From positions 2,690,001-2,754,000 of the forward strand of contig NZ_JAIZBG010000001.1 of NCBI RefSeq assembly GCF_022267325.1: DNA of 64,000 nucleotides, given 5' to 3'. Of this stretch, positions 35,987 to 47,809 are shown piece after piece; position 1 is the stretch's first letter; each line of letters begins with the position of its first letter. Under the pieces are notes generated by a model that was given only the letters and a program-made list of their open reading frames with translations, was not told the origin of the DNA and searched no databases. The DNA comes from Leptospira sanjuanensis. Lineage in GTDB: Bacteria > Spirochaetota > Leptospiria > Leptospirales > Leptospiraceae. A program made the translations under genes and the position numbers.

Positions 35987-37138
35987 ATGCCCGATCTTTT
36001 CTACGACGGCAAAACCGCCGCTCCGGTCTCCGGGACGCTCGTTCCGCAGGAGACCGGTCTCCTCTTTCTCTCAGAAACGCTTCCCGAAGGAAGAAATACA
36101 TTCCATTTTTCTTATACACAAATCCGATCGCTTGAAAAACTCGGAAACGAATATAGACTCCAACTCGACGACCGCCAGGAAACGCAAAACGATCTGATTT
36201 TCACGTTCGATTCTCCGCAAAAAGCGCAACTGATTCAGGCGCACCGCAAGAGGTTGTTCTCCAACGATTTCAAAGGAATTCTTTCCCGTTTTTTGCTTTT
36301 GCCTGCGTTGCCTCAGATCCTCGTTGCGGGAATTCTCGCGGTCGGAATCGGAACTCTGATTATGACGAAGTTGGATCGACTTTATGTAATCGTCCCCGAA
36401 TCCGCGGACAGATCCCTCGGAGAAATGATCTCGAAACAATTCGAAACGAACTACTCCGAATGCAAAAACGCGGAACTCTCGCAGAGCGTAAAAAAAATCC
36501 GCAACACGATCGTATCTCCGAAAAAACGGGATCGGTATTCCATCCGCATTCTCAAAAGCGAAGAGGTAAACGCGTTTGCGTTGCCCGGCGGAACCATCTA
36601 CATCCTTTCCGGACTTTTGGAAGAATCCGAATCGCCGGAAGAAGTCGCGGCCATCCTCGCGCACGAAATCGCGCACGTGGAAAATCGTCACGGAATTCGG
36701 CAGATGATTCGACTGCTCGGAATTTCTCTTGTTGTGAAACTCTCGATCGGAATCGGATTCGACGATATCGGAACGCTCGAAACGATTACGGAGATCGTAA
36801 ACACTCTCACCATTCTCCGCTACTCGCGCGAGTTCGAAGAGGAAGCGGACGGAGAAGCGTTCGAAACCTTAAAAAAATCCGGCATCGGTCTCGGCGGATT
36901 CGTGAACTTCTTTGAAAGGGAAGAAGCGAAGTTGGGAAAGAAATCGCCGCAAAGCGGAAAGAAAAAAGCGGAGGAACAAAAGGAATGGGACGCAGCGAAA
37001 ATTTTAGATTGGTTTAGTACGCACCCGGACAATCAAAGTCGCATTCAAAAGGCCAAGGATTTTTCCAAAGGAATGAAGGCGAAACAAAGAGGAATCCGAA
37101 TCGATCGATGGAAAACGATTCGGGAAAATTGTTCGTAA
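35987..37138 (+). CDS. M48 family membrane metallopeptidase
   Basis: 383 residues. An N-terminal ~95-residue soluble part (LFYDGKTAAPVSGTLVPQETGLLF...IRSLEKLGNEYRLQL) looks like a PH-type beta sandwich and is followed by a membrane helix (ILVAGILAVGIGTLIMTK, about 105-122). The peptidase domain then carries LAHEIAHVENRHG, with zinc-binding His at about 226 and 230, and a Glu ligand in FEEEADGEAF (about 283). It is related to HtpX/Oma1-type quality-control proteases. It is cotranscribed with the DUF898 gene three bases upstream. Confidence 0.9.
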   Translation: MPDLFYDGKTAAPVSGTLVPQETGLLFLSETLPEGRNTFHFSYTQIRSLEKLGNEYRLQLDDRQETQNDLIFTFDSPQKAQLIQAHRKRLFSNDFKGILSRFLLLPALPQILVAGILAVGIGTLIMTKLDRLYVIVPESADRSLGEMISKQFETNYSECKNAELSQSVKKIRNTIVSPKKRDRYSIRILKSEEVNAFALPGGTIYILSGLLEESESPEEVAAILAHEIAHVENRHGIRQMIRLLGISLVVKLSIGIGFDDIGTLETITEIVNTLTILRYSREFEEEADGEAFETLKKSGIGLGGFVNFFEREEAKLGKKSPQSGKKKAEEQKEWDAAKILDWFSTHPDNQSRIQKAKDFSKGMKAKQRGIRIDRWKTIRENCS

Positions 37139-37140
37139 GA

Positions 37141-37311
37141 TTACTTCGCGTCTTCCAAGGGAAAGAGTTCCTGAACCGTATTCCCTAAAGCCCTGTCAAA
37201 GTCCTCGAACGACTTGAGAATTTCCTGAATCAGAATTTCTCCGTTCGAAAAATCTTCCAGACGATCCAATATCTCTTCTTCTATCTCGTGATGAAACTGC
37301 GTATCTTTCAT
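37141..37311 (-). CDS. Small acidic protein, unknown function
   Basis: 56 residues read directly on the reverse strand from ATG 37311, with GGAAAC in a suitable position ahead of it. The sequence is acidic and helical ([34 protein letters not shown]), with no Cys and no signal peptide. It fits the gap between the M48 peptidase stop at 37138 and hisC. No family is recognised, so it is a plausible but unproven gene. Confidence 0.5.
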   Translation of the reverse strand: MKDTQFHHEIEEEILDRLEDFSNGEILIQEILKSFEDFDRALGNTVQELFPLEDAK

Positions 37312-37440
37312 TTTGTTTCCAGTGTCTTATTTATAAGAATACTGAAGATTAGAGGAAAAAAAGGAGGGAAAGCTACGGAGGCCGAAGATTTTTTCTTAAA
37401 TCGATTCCCAAATTTTTTCCCGAAAAAACTATTGTGTAAG

Positions 37441-38544
37441 ATGATTCCCTTTCAACCCATTCTAAATTCGCTTAAAAGCTACGAAGCCGGTAAACCGATC
37501 GAACTCGTCGTACGGGAATTCGGGATCGATCCGCACCAAGTCATCAAACTCGGTTCCAACGAAAACCCGTTCGGCTGCGCACAACCAGTCGTCGAAGCCG
37601 TTCAAAAGGCCGCTTCCACGATGTCGTATTATCCGGACGATTCTTACCTGGATCTGAAAACCGCGTTAGGCGAAAGATTCGGCGTGACCCCCGATCGGAT
37701 CATTCCCGGCAACGGAAGCGATCAGGTTTTGGATTTCGCTTGCCGTTGCGTCCTCGGACCGGGAGATCCGATTCTCATCAATCGAATCACGTTCGCGATG
37801 TATAAGATCTACGCGCTTCAATGCGGCGCTAAAGTTCATTCCACGGAAACCGTTCCGCACGATCTAAACGCGTTTCTGGATCTCACGAAGTCCGTGAAAC
37901 CGAAAATCGTCTTTTTATGCACTCCTTCCAATCCGGTCGGCGACGCGCTCGACAAATCGGACGTTTACGAATTTTTAAGAAGGATTCCCGAGGACACGTT
38001 AGTCGTCATTGATGCCGCATATATGGAATTCGGAAACAAAAAGGATCCGAACAAATTCATTCCAGCAAAAGAAGTCACCGATCTTTTTCCGAACGTATTT
38101 TATACGGGGACATTTTCCAAGGTTTACGGACTCGGAGGAATGCGGATCGGATACGGAATCGGAAACAAGGAATTGATCTCCAATCTGTATAAGATGCGTC
38201 CTCCGTTCAGCGTCGCCAATCTCTCCGCGCTCGCGGCCACGACCGCCCTGCAAAACGAATCGCACGTGGAATCCTATCTCGAAAACAATCTAAACGAGAT
38301 GAAACGATACGAAGAGTTCGCAAAAGAACAGCGGATCGAATTTATGAATTCGTACGCGAACTTCATTACGCTTTTTGCAAGAAAGAACGGGAGATCTTCC
38401 ACGGAAATCGCGCAATCCCTACTGCGTCAGGGAATCATTCTCCGCGATTTGAAAAGTTACGAATTGGGCGCGCTTCGAATCACGATCGGAAGACCGGACC
38501 AAAACGATCGGGTTCTCGACGCTTTGCGCAAAGAATTCGGATAA
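37441..38544 (+). CDS. hisC: Histidinol-phosphate aminotransferase
   Basis: 367 residues from ATG 37441 ([19 protein letters not shown]), which matches the usual HisC beginning; the frame from 37288 adds a non-homologous tail. The enzyme converts imidazole-acetol phosphate and Glu to histidinol phosphate. Diagnostic blocks include [10 protein letters not shown] (about 34-43), [13 protein letters not shown] (about 87-99), [11 protein letters not shown] and the PLP-binding [15 protein letters not shown] with Lys near residue 225. No other his gene is in the window, so it stands outside a histidine operon here. A role on related aromatic acids cannot be excluded. Confidence 0.93.
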   Translation: MIPFQPILNSLKSYEAGKPIELVVREFGIDPHQVIKLGSNENPFGCAQPVVEAVQKAASTMSYYPDDSYLDLKTALGERFGVTPDRIIPGNGSDQVLDFACRCVLGPGDPILINRITFAMYKIYALQCGAKVHSTETVPHDLNAFLDLTKSVKPKIVFLCTPSNPVGDALDKSDVYEFLRRIPEDTLVVIDAAYMEFGNKKDPNKFIPAKEVTDLFPNVFYTGTFSKVYGLGGMRIGYGIGNKELISNLYKMRPPFSVANLSALAATTALQNESHVESYLENNLNEMKRYEEFAKEQRIEFMNSYANFITLFARKNGRSSTEIAQSLLRQGIILRDLKSYELGALRITIGRPDQNDRVLDALRKEFG

Positions 38545-38658
38545 ATTGCGGTTTTGTAATCAAATCGCAATTCTTCCTTTAAAAAAAGATTTTAGGTTTT
38601 GATCGAAACGCACGAAACGTTTATTAAACCTCGCCGGTCTTACGGCCAAGGAGGAAAG

Positions 38659-38823
38659 ATGTTCCAATCCGAATTCAAACAAAAAAAGACGAAAGAAACG
38701 ATTCAGTCGATTCAACAGCGAAATTCCGAATCCAACCGGATTCAAACGGAAACGGGAAAAGGTTTTAAACTGGAAGCCGACGCGAAACAAGTCAAGGCTC
38801 GTCCGGAACTTTACGACAAATAA
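38659..38823 (+). CDS. Small hydrophilic protein, unknown function
   Basis: 54 residues from ATG 38659, preceded by a strong AGGAGGAAAG ribosome-binding site; the longer frame from 38599 lacks one. The protein is highly charged and Gln/Lys/Glu-rich (QSEFKQKKTKETIQSIQQRN) with no hydrophobic stretch, so it is probably soluble and partly disordered. It follows hisC by 114 bases on the same strand. No family is recognised. Confidence 0.6.
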   Translation: MFQSEFKQKKTKETIQSIQQRNSESNRIQTETGKGFKLEADAKQVKARPELYDK

Positions 38824-38858
38824 TCAATCCGCCGCGCTCTTCGAACGATCGAAGTCAT

Positions 38859-40126
<1,268 letters not shown>

Positions 40127-40130
<4 letters not shown>

Positions 40131-40354
40131 GAAACTTCCAACTCGTTTTTGATTTTTCGAAGACAGGTTCGGATCGTCGCGTTGCAGACGTCGCAGGCGC
40201 TGTGACAACAAACCAAAGATTGTTCCCGGATATTTCCCTGCAGAACGTTTTCGATCAGGGCTTGGATCCGAATCGGAAGATCGAACAGATCCAGATTCTC
40301 TCGGATGACTTCTTCTCTCGTTTTCGGAAATAGATTGGGTTGATTCGTTTCCAA
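40127..40354 (-). CDS. Small cysteine-cluster protein upstream of rarA
   Basis: 75 residues from TTG 40354, with AAGG upstream. The N-terminal half is helical ([27 protein letters not shown]) and the C-terminal half has a Cys/His cluster, [16 protein letters not shown], with six Cys/His within 16 residues. This could bind zinc or an iron-sulfur cluster, or form disulfides. No family is recognised. The TGA stop overlaps the rarA start codon, so both are produced together; the partnership suggests a DNA-metabolism link, but this is inference. Confidence 0.68.
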
Positions 40355-40416
40355 GAGTTTAACCTTGAACCAAAAATTCTTTCATTCGATTGGACTGCGT
40401 TTGCAAGCCGAACGGC

Positions 40417-41037
40417 TCACATTCCGCCTCCGACCCAACCGAATTGAATCAGATAATAGAATACTATAAAACGCGGAATTCGAAAAAGACAACCCTGAAA
40501 AAACAAAACGTATCTCATTTTCATCGCGCCCGCCGCCAAAGAAACCCAGGAATACGGAAGCGGAGTCAATGCGGCCAAGACCACGGCCCAAAAACCGTAT
40601 CGATGCAGATAGTGTTCTAGCTTTTGTTCGTGTTTTTTGACGAAGCTCGCGATTCCTTCTATCTTAGGCAGAAGAATTCTCCCGGTAAGATACGAAATCG
40701 TTCCTCCGATGAGACTTCCGATCGAAGCGGATGCGATGACTAAAATCGAATTCAACTTTCCCGCAACGGCGATCATCAGAAAGACGTCGGGCGGAATGAA
40801 TACGTGCAGGGAATCCGCAAGTAGAATGCCGATCCCGACTCCGAACACTCCGGTGATGTCTATGAACTTTTGTGAAACGGCAAGGACGGGTTCGGGAAAC
40901 ACGCGCGCCAAGAACACGACTCCCAATACGAGAATCACGATTCCGACTAACGTTTGACGGAATAATTTTCGAACGACTCTATCCGGTTCTTTACCGGGAA
41001 TTTCTTCATTTTCTGTGGAACATTCTTTCGAGGTCAT
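40417..41037 (-). CDS. VTT/DedA-like membrane protein
   Basis: 206 residues with about five hydrophobic helices. The VTT-domain segments are present: [26 protein letters not shown] (about 65-90) and [20 protein letters not shown] (about 109-128), then a conserved proline-bearing block ([16 protein letters not shown]) near residue 150. DedA-family members act in phospholipid scrambling or membrane homeostasis. The start at ATG 41037 overlaps the end of mutL by 32 bases in another frame. Placement in a mutL-rarA operon is unusual and may be coincidental. Confidence 0.82.
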   Translation of the reverse strand: MTSKECSTENEEIPGKEPDRVVRKLFRQTLVGIVILVLGVVFLARVFPEPVLAVSQKFIDITGVFGVGIGILLADSLHVFIPPDVFLMIAVAGKLNSILVIASASIGSLIGGTISYLTGRILLPKIEGIASFVKKHEQKLEHYLHRYGFWAVVLAALTPLPYSWVSLAAGAMKMRYVLFFQGCLFRIPRFIVFYYLIQFGWVGGGM

Positions 41038-42796
41038 CTCTGCTCAACTTTACTAAGGTGGGTCTTCCGTGCGGACAACGGGAAGGATTTTCGCAATAAC
41101 TCAGTCTGTTTAAAATTTCGGCGAGGATCGGATCCGAAAGCTGATCCCCTTTTTTGATCGCGGAACGGCAGGCGACACACTTTGCCATCAAGTCGTATAA
41201 CTCGGGTTCGGTGGTTTCCTTTCCTTCGGTTCGGTTTAGAAAATCGAGAATGATTTCCTTTTCCTCTCCCGGTTCCATATAAGCCGGAATTTCCCGAAGA
41301 ACCACGCTGTCCTCCCCGAGCGGATCGAGGTGAATTCCGACTTCTTCGTATTCCTTACGTCGGTTTAAAATTTCTTCCTGTTCCTGTTTGGAAACGTCGA
41401 TTCGAATCGGCGTCAAAAGCGGCTGGATTCCGTAATTCTTCTTTTCTAGTTTTCGAAGAACTTCTTCGTATCGGATTCGTTCGTGCGCCGTATGTTGATC
41501 GATGATGTAAAAACCGTCTTCCGCTTCCGCGAGGATAAACGTTTCGAATAGAACTCCGAAGTGTTTTTTCGGAACAAAGGAAGAATGTTTCACCCGTTCG
41601 TCGGTAAGCGCCGAAAGAGAAGCTCCCGGTCCCATTCTTTCCAGATCGAAACCTTCCTGTCTGGGAATTTCGCTGAACAACTCTCGACTGAGCAGCGGAC
41701 TCTCCTGCGCTCGGGAAGAAGAATGCGCTTGATACAAAGAACTCGTTTTAAACGCATCGGGTGTCGGTCTTAAAAGACGTTTTTTCAATTCTAAAAAACT
41801 GACCGGAGTGCTAGATCGCAATTCCTTTTGAATGAGAGTGAGAAAAAATCCGTTGAAACCTTCCTCGTCCAAAAAGCGGATTTCTTTTTTGGCTGGATGG
41901 ACGTTAACGTCCACTCGGGAAGGATCGATATCGAAAAATAAAAAACAATACGGATGTCCATTCGGAGGAAGCAGTTCGTCATACGCTTTTTTTAAAAGAA
42001 CGGAGCTGTACTTGATTTCGATCGGTCTTCCGTTGATGAAGATGAATTGTCCGGTCCGATTCGATTTATAAAAATCGGGATCGCTGATATAACCGTAGGC
42101 TTTGATTCCGCCCCGTTCCAAACTCACTTCCAAAAGATGATCCCGGAAATTCTCCCCGAACAGATCGATGATCCGATCCTTTTTATTTTCCCTGGAAGGA
42201 AGAACGAACACTTCCTTTCCGTCTTGAAAAAGACGAAAGCGAACGTCTTCTCTCGCAAGCGCTTGCGTCGTTACGCGGTCGCGGATCTTTTTATCTTCGG
42301 AGCGGATCGACTTTAGGAATTTTCTGCGGACGGGAGTGTTAAAGAAAAGTTCTTCCACGAGAATTTTCGTTCCCGTAAATCCGGGAATTTCTTCTCGATC
42401 GGAAATCGTTCCTCCGGTCGAACGGATCTTCCAAGCGGTTTTCTGATCCTTGGTTCCGCTTTCCAACGTTAGGCGGGATACCGACGCGATGGAAGCGAGC
42501 GCTTCGCCGCGGAATCCGTAACTCAAAACGGATTCAAGATCCTTATAATCTCGGATCTTACTCGTGGCATGTCGTTTTAACGCAGGTTCCAAATCTTCGG
42601 GAGCGATTCCCGAACCGTTATCGGTGATCCGCAACAAGGAGAGACCGCCGTCCTTGGATTCGATGTCCACTTGAGTCGCACCCGCGTCCATGGAATTTTC
42701 CATCAGCTCTTTCACGACGGAATGCGCGGATTCGATGACCTCGCCGGCGGCGATTTGATTGATGAGTTCCGGACTGAGTTCTTGGATTTTCCCCAT
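41006..42796 (-). CDS. mutL: DNA mismatch repair protein MutL
   Basis: 596 residues from ATG 42796 ([23 protein letters not shown]); longer frames add non-homologous residues. The GHKL ATPase motifs are [26 protein letters not shown] and [14 protein letters not shown]. The C-terminal part has the endonuclease motif [12 protein letters not shown] (Ala to Thr at the fourth position), [10 protein letters not shown] and CPHGRPT. This type nicks DNA, in agreement with the absence of MutH in spirochaetes. Its 3' end overlaps the DedA-like gene by 32 bases, starting a four-gene operon that ends in rarA. Confidence 0.96.
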   Translation of the reverse strand: MGKIQELSPELINQIAAGEVIESAHSVVKELMENSMDAGATQVDIESKDGGLSLLRITDNGSGIAPEDLEPALKRHATSKIRDYKDLESVLSYGFRGEALASIASVSRLTLESGTKDQKTAWKIRSTGGTISDREEIPGFTGTKILVEELFFNTPVRRKFLKSIRSEDKKIRDRVTTQALAREDVRFRLFQDGKEVFVLPSRENKKDRIIDLFGENFRDHLLEVSLERGGIKAYGYISDPDFYKSNRTGQFIFINGRPIEIKYSSVLLKKAYDELLPPNGHPYCFLFFDIDPSRVDVNVHPAKKEIRFLDEEGFNGFFLTLIQKELRSSTPVSFLELKKRLLRPTPDAFKTSSLYQAHSSSRAQESPLLSRELFSEIPRQEGFDLERMGPGASLSALTDERVKHSSFVPKKHFGVLFETFILAEAEDGFYIIDQHTAHERIRYEEVLRKLEKKNYGIQPLLTPIRIDVSKQEQEEILNRRKEYEEVGIHLDPLGEDSVVLREIPAYMEPGEEKEIILDFLNRTEGKETTEPELYDLMAKCVACRSAIKKGDQLSDPILAEILNRLSYCENPSRCPHGRPTLVKLSRDDLERMFHRK

Positions 42797-43289
42797 GGAT
42801 GGTTCCAATGTCGGAACTCCGACCAAGACTGTCAATCGGGGAAATGGTCGAAAACCGGCGGAGTAGCGAATCTTTCCAAACTTCCTCCGAATCGGGAATC
42901 TTCGTAAACGGTAGAAGCTTACAATCGGAACGATTCTTTTTTTCAACGTTTTTATCCTGAATCCGCAAACCGTTTCCGGATTCCCCAAAAGAATGACAAC
43001 GCGCTCGAACCTACGAACAAATGTCTGTCATATTATAAACGGAATATTAAATTTTACGAATACTCCATTCAAACGGATAACAAACCGAAAACGTTTCGCT
43101 ACAATCCGCGGATGTTTCATTCACATGGAAGCCTGTTTCATAAAATTATTTCCAAATGCTGAAAATTATTAAGCGAAGTCCGGTTTCTAGATTCGGATTC
43201 GTTTGCGGCTCTGTTTCGTTCCCGTGAAAAATAAAAAGATTAGAGTAAGATAGGCCGAAGACGAACCGACTACAAACAAAGGACATACA
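42797..43289. other. Divergent spacer without a recognised gene
   Basis: 493 bases between mutL and the DUF1554 lipoprotein. A short palindrome GTCGGAACTCCGAC near 42812 resembles the ends of the ~145-bp elements, possibly a solo terminal motif. Otherwise the sequence is AT-rich in its distal half, and nothing else was identified. Confidence 0.4.
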
Positions 43290-43973
43290 ATGTTTAAAAA
43301 GATTTTTCTTACTCTGCTGACGGGAACGATCGCAGCGACTCTTTGCTCCTGCGAAGACAAAAAGAAAGACGACACAAGTCTTCTTTTTCTTCTTCTCGGA
43401 TCCGCAAGCGGCGCGATAGGAACGGCGCCCTCCTGCAAAGACGCTTCGTTTTGCAGGACGTTTATTGCGACAAACAACGGCGCCGGTTACAACGGAAACT
43501 TAGGCGGAATCGCGGGAGCCGACGCAAAATGTATGGCCGCAAGACCAAGCGGTTTAAACGGAACGTATAAAGCGTTGCTCGTTTCTTTTAACGTCCGCGA
43601 AGTCGTTTTTGCCGGAGACGGAAGTCCGGGTCTGATCGATTGGGTCTTGTATCCGAATAAACAATATCGAAGAAGCGACGGAACCACCGTTACGTTTACG
43701 ACCAACGCAAACTCGACCGTCACCGCAAACCTTGCAAACGGAATCGATGCGGGAGCGCAGAAGTTCTTTTGGAACGGTTTCAACGGAGGTCCGGGAACCT
43801 TTCCTTGGGAAGTTGCATCCGATTGCAACGCGTGGGCTTCCAACGACGGAAACAATGCAGGGCAAGCCGGAAACACGACTTCGACCAATCCGAACGATGT
43901 TCCCGGAGGAGCGTTTACGGTAGATACGTGGAACTGTAACGCAAACTTAAATCTTCTCTGCGTCGAACAGTAA
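43290..43973 (+). CDS. DUF1554 lipoprotein
   Basis: 227 residues with AAAGGACATACA before the ATG. The lipoprotein signal is [18 protein letters not shown], with Cys19 or Cys21 as lipid site. The mature protein contains a DUF1554 domain of C-type-lectin/endostatin-like fold: [34 protein letters not shown], and the ending [14 protein letters not shown] with paired Cys. The family is widespread in Leptospira and some members are surface-exposed; no ligand is known. It is a single-gene unit, followed by a 620-bp spacer. Confidence 0.9.
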   Translation: MFKKIFLTLLTGTIAATLCSCEDKKKDDTSLLFLLLGSASGAIGTAPSCKDASFCRTFIATNNGAGYNGNLGGIAGADAKCMAARPSGLNGTYKALLVSFNVREVVFAGDGSPGLIDWVLYPNKQYRRSDGTTVTFTTNANSTVTANLANGIDAGAQKFFWNGFNGGPGTFPWEVASDCNAWASNDGNNAGQAGNTTSTNPNDVPGGAFTVDTWNCNANLNLLCVEQ

Positions 43974-44601
43974 GTAAAATGGAGAATGGCGAGCCTAGGC
44001 CGCCATTTTCCACTCCGAATCAACCCGTTTCTAAGAGCGAGTCTAAAGACCTTAGATGTGGGAACTCTCACAAAAAGAAATAGAAGCGAATCTATGAAAT
44101 TCTGTGCCAGAAACGCAATGTGTGGGAACTCTCACAAACGTTAGGAACTTGACAGCCGTTTCTTTTAGAGTTATGAGTCGCGCTCTAAATCCAACCAGTT
44201 CCTATCATCCTAAATCTTCAGAATGTGAGATCAAAGCGGAAACCGACTTCGTTCCTTTCTTGTTTACTTGAAATCTCATTCGTTAAAAATAAATCATCCT
44301 ATAAATTAACAGTCATATTTAAAATTTAGATTATTCAAAATAAAAATCAAAAGCATTTTTGTCAAAACCTCCGTATCCAGAATCGCCTAACAAAGAAATT
44401 CGACGCAAAGACCGCGACTTTAAAAAAAAGGAGCCGGTTTCGAACGCTTCTAAATGGAAGCAAAAAAAAGGGTGAAAAACACATAGTAATTTATGAAAAA
44501 AGCCGCGCTCGAAACGTTGTAAAAGTGAGAGCACAAAAAGGATTACATTTTTTGAATATGTTTCCGATAATAAATGGGATGCGATTCAAGGAAGGCCAAG
44601 G
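43974..44601. repeat. Spacer with two GTTCC-type repeats
   Basis: No convincing gene. Two copies of TGTGGGAACTCTCACAAA lie at about 44057 and 44121, each able to form a small hairpin (TGTG/CACA). They are the reverse complement form of the GAGTTCCCACA motif at 12.7-13.0 kb. The rest is AT-rich, with nothing recognised. Confidence 0.55.
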
Positions 44602-45552
44602 ATGAATTTCGAAAAAGAATACGATCTGGAAAAACTTGTAAACAATTGTCTGGATTTGCTGTCGATTCAGCGTTTGGACGGCACCGTTTTGCAAGTAAAT
44701 CCTTCGTTCGAGCGCGTTCTCGGATGGACGGAAGAGGAACTCGTCGGCAGACAACCGTTTCATCTTCTTCACCCGGACGACGAAGAAGCTACCTTTCAGG
44801 AATTCGAAAAATTAAATCAGGGACTTCCCACTCTTTCTTTTCAAAACCGATTCCGTTGCAAGGATGGAAACTATAAATTCTTCGCCTGGACCGCATTTCC
44901 CGATCTAAAGGCGGGTTTAATCTATGTGACGGGACGGGATATTTCCGAACTCGTCGAAACAAATCAAAAGGTCAATCAACTCGCTGCGGATCTCAAGGAA
45001 GCGAACGACCAATTGTTCGAACAGGCTTACAGCGACCCATTGACAAAACTTAAAAACAGAAGAGCGTTCAACGAGGAAATGAACTGCATCGTTCATCAAT
45101 CTCTCACCAAAGGACATTCCCTTTCGCTTCTGATGATCGATGTGGATTACTTTAAGGACTACAACGATCAATTCGGGCATCTCGCGGGAGATCAGGTTTT
45201 GATCGACCTTTCTTCACTGTTGACCCAAACGCTCCGCCAACACGACGTGATCGCAAGATACGGAGGGGAGGAATTCATCGTCGCCATGCCCGATACTTCC
45301 GAAACGGCCGCGAGCCAAATCGCGGAACGGCTTCTTCAAATCATCCGTGAATTCCCCTGGAAAAAAAGATCCGTAACGATCAGCATCGGAGTTTCCACCC
45401 TCTCCGGAAATCAAAAATCCCGGATCGAAAACAACGTTCATCTTATGAATCTGATAGAATCCGCCGACCGGGCCTTGTATCATTCTAAGATGTGCGGAAG
45501 AGATCGGACGACTCACAGTTCTCGAATCGCATCCGAAAGCCAATCCTTGTAA
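44602..45552 (+). CDS. PAS-GGDEF diguanylate cyclase 1
   Basis: 316 residues. A PAS domain (about 12-125: LDLLSIQRLDGTVLQVNPSFERVLGWTEEELVG) is joined by a short coiled coil (NQKVNQLAADLKEANDQLFEQ) to a GGDEF domain with active loop ARYGGEEFIVAMP. An RxxD I-site (RQHD) lies at the expected position ahead of it, so product inhibition by c-di-GMP is likely. It lies first in a run of three same-strand paralogues sharing the QxYxDPLTKLKNRR block. No membrane segment is present, so sensing is cytoplasmic. Confidence 0.93.
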   Translation: MNFEKEYDLEKLVNNCLDLLSIQRLDGTVLQVNPSFERVLGWTEEELVGRQPFHLLHPDDEEATFQEFEKLNQGLPTLSFQNRFRCKDGNYKFFAWTAFPDLKAGLIYVTGRDISELVETNQKVNQLAADLKEANDQLFEQAYSDPLTKLKNRRAFNEEMNCIVHQSLTKGHSLSLLMIDVDYFKDYNDQFGHLAGDQVLIDLSSLLTQTLRQHDVIARYGGEEFIVAMPDTSETAASQIAERLLQIIREFPWKKRSVTISIGVSTLSGNQKSRIENNVHLMNLIESADRALYHSKMCGRDRTTHSSRIASESQSL

Positions 45553-45648
45553 TCGAAAAGATCCAGTTCTTCCTCCATCGAAAAGAACCGGCTTCCATAC
45601 AAAGGATTTCGCTTAACAATTTGGAAAAATCTTTTCAGGAAGGTGCGT

Positions 45649-46578
45649 ATGGGTTATCAAAAGGAATACAATCTAGAAAAATTCTACCAGTATTCCCTGG
45701 ATTTATTTTCGATCCAAAGACTGGACGGAACGGTCATCTCGGTGAATCCTTCGTTCCACAGAATCCTAGGATGGACCGAAGAGGAACTTCTCGGAAAAAC
45801 TCCCTTTCATCTGCTGCATCCGGACGATCAGGATATGATTAAAATGGAATTCGAAAAATTGGACGGAGGCATTCCGAGAACTTCCATCCAAAATCGGGTT
45901 CGCTGCACCGATGGGAGTTATAAACATTTTGCATGGACCGGATATCCGGATCTAGAAGCGGGATTGGTCTATGTTACCGGAAGAGACATCACCGAAACGA
46001 TCGAGTCGAATCAAAAGATCAGTCAACTCGCATCCGAACTGAAGGAAGCCAATGATCGATTGTTTGAGCAGGCCACGACCGATCCTTTGACAAAATTGAA
46101 AAATCGAAGAGCCTTTACGGAAGAACTTCAATATCTGATGCATCACGCTCAAAATCATAAAAGTCATCTTTCTTTGCTCATGATCGACGTGGACCATTTC
46201 AAAGAATACAACGACAAATTCGGTCATCCGGCGGGAGATGCGATATTAGTAAATCTCGCCAAGTTACTCACCGAAACTCTTCCAAAAAACGCAACGCTGG
46301 CCCGATACGGAGGAGAAGAATTCATCGTTGCTCTACCCGACACGTCGCGAACGCGCGCGATCGAAGTGGCCGAAAAATTGACCTCCACAATCAGAAAATT
46401 CGATTGGGAAAACAGGAGTATAACGATCAGCATCGGTGCTGCAACAACCGGACCGATGTTAAACGAAGTCAACCATGCGTTCGACGCGAAAGAACTTTTA
46501 GAAAATGCAGACAAAGCCCTTTACGTCTCGAAAGCAACCGGAAGAAATCGGGCGACTCATAGCCACTCGGAAGCATAA
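45649..46578 (+). CDS. PAS-GGDEF diguanylate cyclase 2, I-site lost
   Basis: 309 residues from ATG 45649, which follows AGGAAGG; a GTG two codons earlier is possible. The PAS domain (QRLDGTVISVNPSFHRILGWTEEELLG) and linker (SQLASELKEANDRLFEQ) closely resemble cyclase 1. The GGDEF loop is ARYGGEEFIVALP, but the I-site position reads PKNA rather than RxxD, so feedback inhibition should be absent. It is 96 bases after cyclase 1 and looks like a recent tandem duplicate. Confidence 0.93.
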   Translation: MGYQKEYNLEKFYQYSLDLFSIQRLDGTVISVNPSFHRILGWTEEELLGKTPFHLLHPDDQDMIKMEFEKLDGGIPRTSIQNRVRCTDGSYKHFAWTGYPDLEAGLVYVTGRDITETIESNQKISQLASELKEANDRLFEQATTDPLTKLKNRRAFTEELQYLMHHAQNHKSHLSLLMIDVDHFKEYNDKFGHPAGDAILVNLAKLLTETLPKNATLARYGGEEFIVALPDTSRTRAIEVAEKLTSTIRKFDWENRSITISIGAATTGPMLNEVNHAFDAKELLENADKALYVSKATGRNRATHSHSEA

Positions 46579-46813
46579 AGACAGTGCATCAAAGGATAAA
46601 TTTTTCAAAATTCAGCCCAAGAGGAACAAGAATCCCCGATCAGCATTATTCGTTTTTATAAAAACGAATGGGCGATGAATGATATTCTATAAATCGAATA
46701 TATTCTTTGATCTCCGAATAAACTCGATTCCGTTTTTTTCTTTAATATTCTTATTTCTACCAGTAAAATACCGATCATTAAACGAATTGGGTTTCGAGAA
46801 AAAAGATAACGAT

Positions 46814-47749
46814 ATGTATAACGGAATCAAATACGACATCGAAAAGTTTTTCGATTATTCTCTCGATATGCTTTGCATCGCTAAAATCGACGGATACATT
46901 TTCAAGATCAATCCTTCCTTTCAAAAAGCGTTCGGTTGGGCGACCGAGGAATTGCTGGCGTTTAATTCTTATTCTTACCTGCATCCGGAGGACGTGGAAC
47001 CGACTTACAAGGTAATCGAGGAACTCATACAAGGAATTCCGATTTTATCGTTTCAAAACCGATATCGTTGCTCCGACGGAAACTATAAGAATTTTTCCTG
47101 GACCGCGTTCCCGGATCGATCCGCCGGTTTGATTTATGCGATCGGAAGAGACATCACCGAAATCGTGGAGTCGAATCGAAAGCTCAATCAGCTCGCGGCC
47201 GAATTGAAGAACGCAAACGATCGATTGTTCGAACAAGCCTCCACCGACCCCCTTACGAAATTAAAAAACAGAAGAACCTTCAACGAAGAGTTGCAATTCT
47301 TAATCGAAGCCGCTCGTAGAAAGAAGGGATTTCTTTCCTTAATCATGATCGACGTCGATCATTTCAAAGAATACAACGACCGCTTCGGTCATCCAGCGGG
47401 AGATAGAGTTCTCGTAGGATTGGCCCGTGTTCTTACCGAAACGCTGCGGGTAAGCGACCTTTTAGCCCGATTCGGGGGAGAAGAATTCGTAATCGCCTTG
47501 CCCGATATGCCCGAACCAAAGGCGATCGAAGTGGCGGAACGATTGGTGACGATGGTTCGAAAACAATCCTGGGAAAACACTCCGATCACGATCAGCGCGG
47601 GGATCTCGACCCTCGATTTCGGAAAACAGACGGATCAATCCCCGTACGCCGATTGTGCGTCGGAAATCATCGAAGAAGCGGATCAGGCCTTATATCGCTC
47701 GAAAGCGAACGGAAGAAATTGTCACACGCATAGTTCCAAAACATTCTAA
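46814..47749 (+). CDS. PAS-GGDEF diguanylate cyclase 3
   Basis: 311 residues from ATG 46814 (MYNGIKYDIEKFF), which aligns with the N-termini of the two paralogues; the frame from 46679 adds an unrelated hydrophobic stretch. PAS (CIAKIDGYIFKINPSFQKAFGWATEELLA), linker (NQLAAELKNANDRLFEQ) and GGDEF (LARFGGEEFVIALP) are present, and RVSD restores the RxxD I-site. Compared with the other two, the PAS pocket is more diverged, so its signal may differ. It converges with the ClC channel gene. Confidence 0.93.
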   Translation: MYNGIKYDIEKFFDYSLDMLCIAKIDGYIFKINPSFQKAFGWATEELLAFNSYSYLHPEDVEPTYKVIEELIQGIPILSFQNRYRCSDGNYKNFSWTAFPDRSAGLIYAIGRDITEIVESNRKLNQLAAELKNANDRLFEQASTDPLTKLKNRRTFNEELQFLIEAARRKKGFLSLIMIDVDHFKEYNDRFGHPAGDRVLVGLARVLTETLRVSDLLARFGGEEFVIALPDMPEPKAIEVAERLVTMVRKQSWENTPITISAGISTLDFGKQTDQSPYADCASEIIEEADQALYRSKANGRNCHTHSSKTF

Positions 47750-47809
47750 ATTTTAAATATTCAAAAATCCGAATCAGTCCAATCTCTAAATTGAAACGCG
47801 ATCGAAATC

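Noticed and set aside
44331..44534. 67-residue reverse frame rich in Phe and Leu
   Set aside because: Sits in an AT-rich spacer with no ribosome-binding site and no recognisable family.
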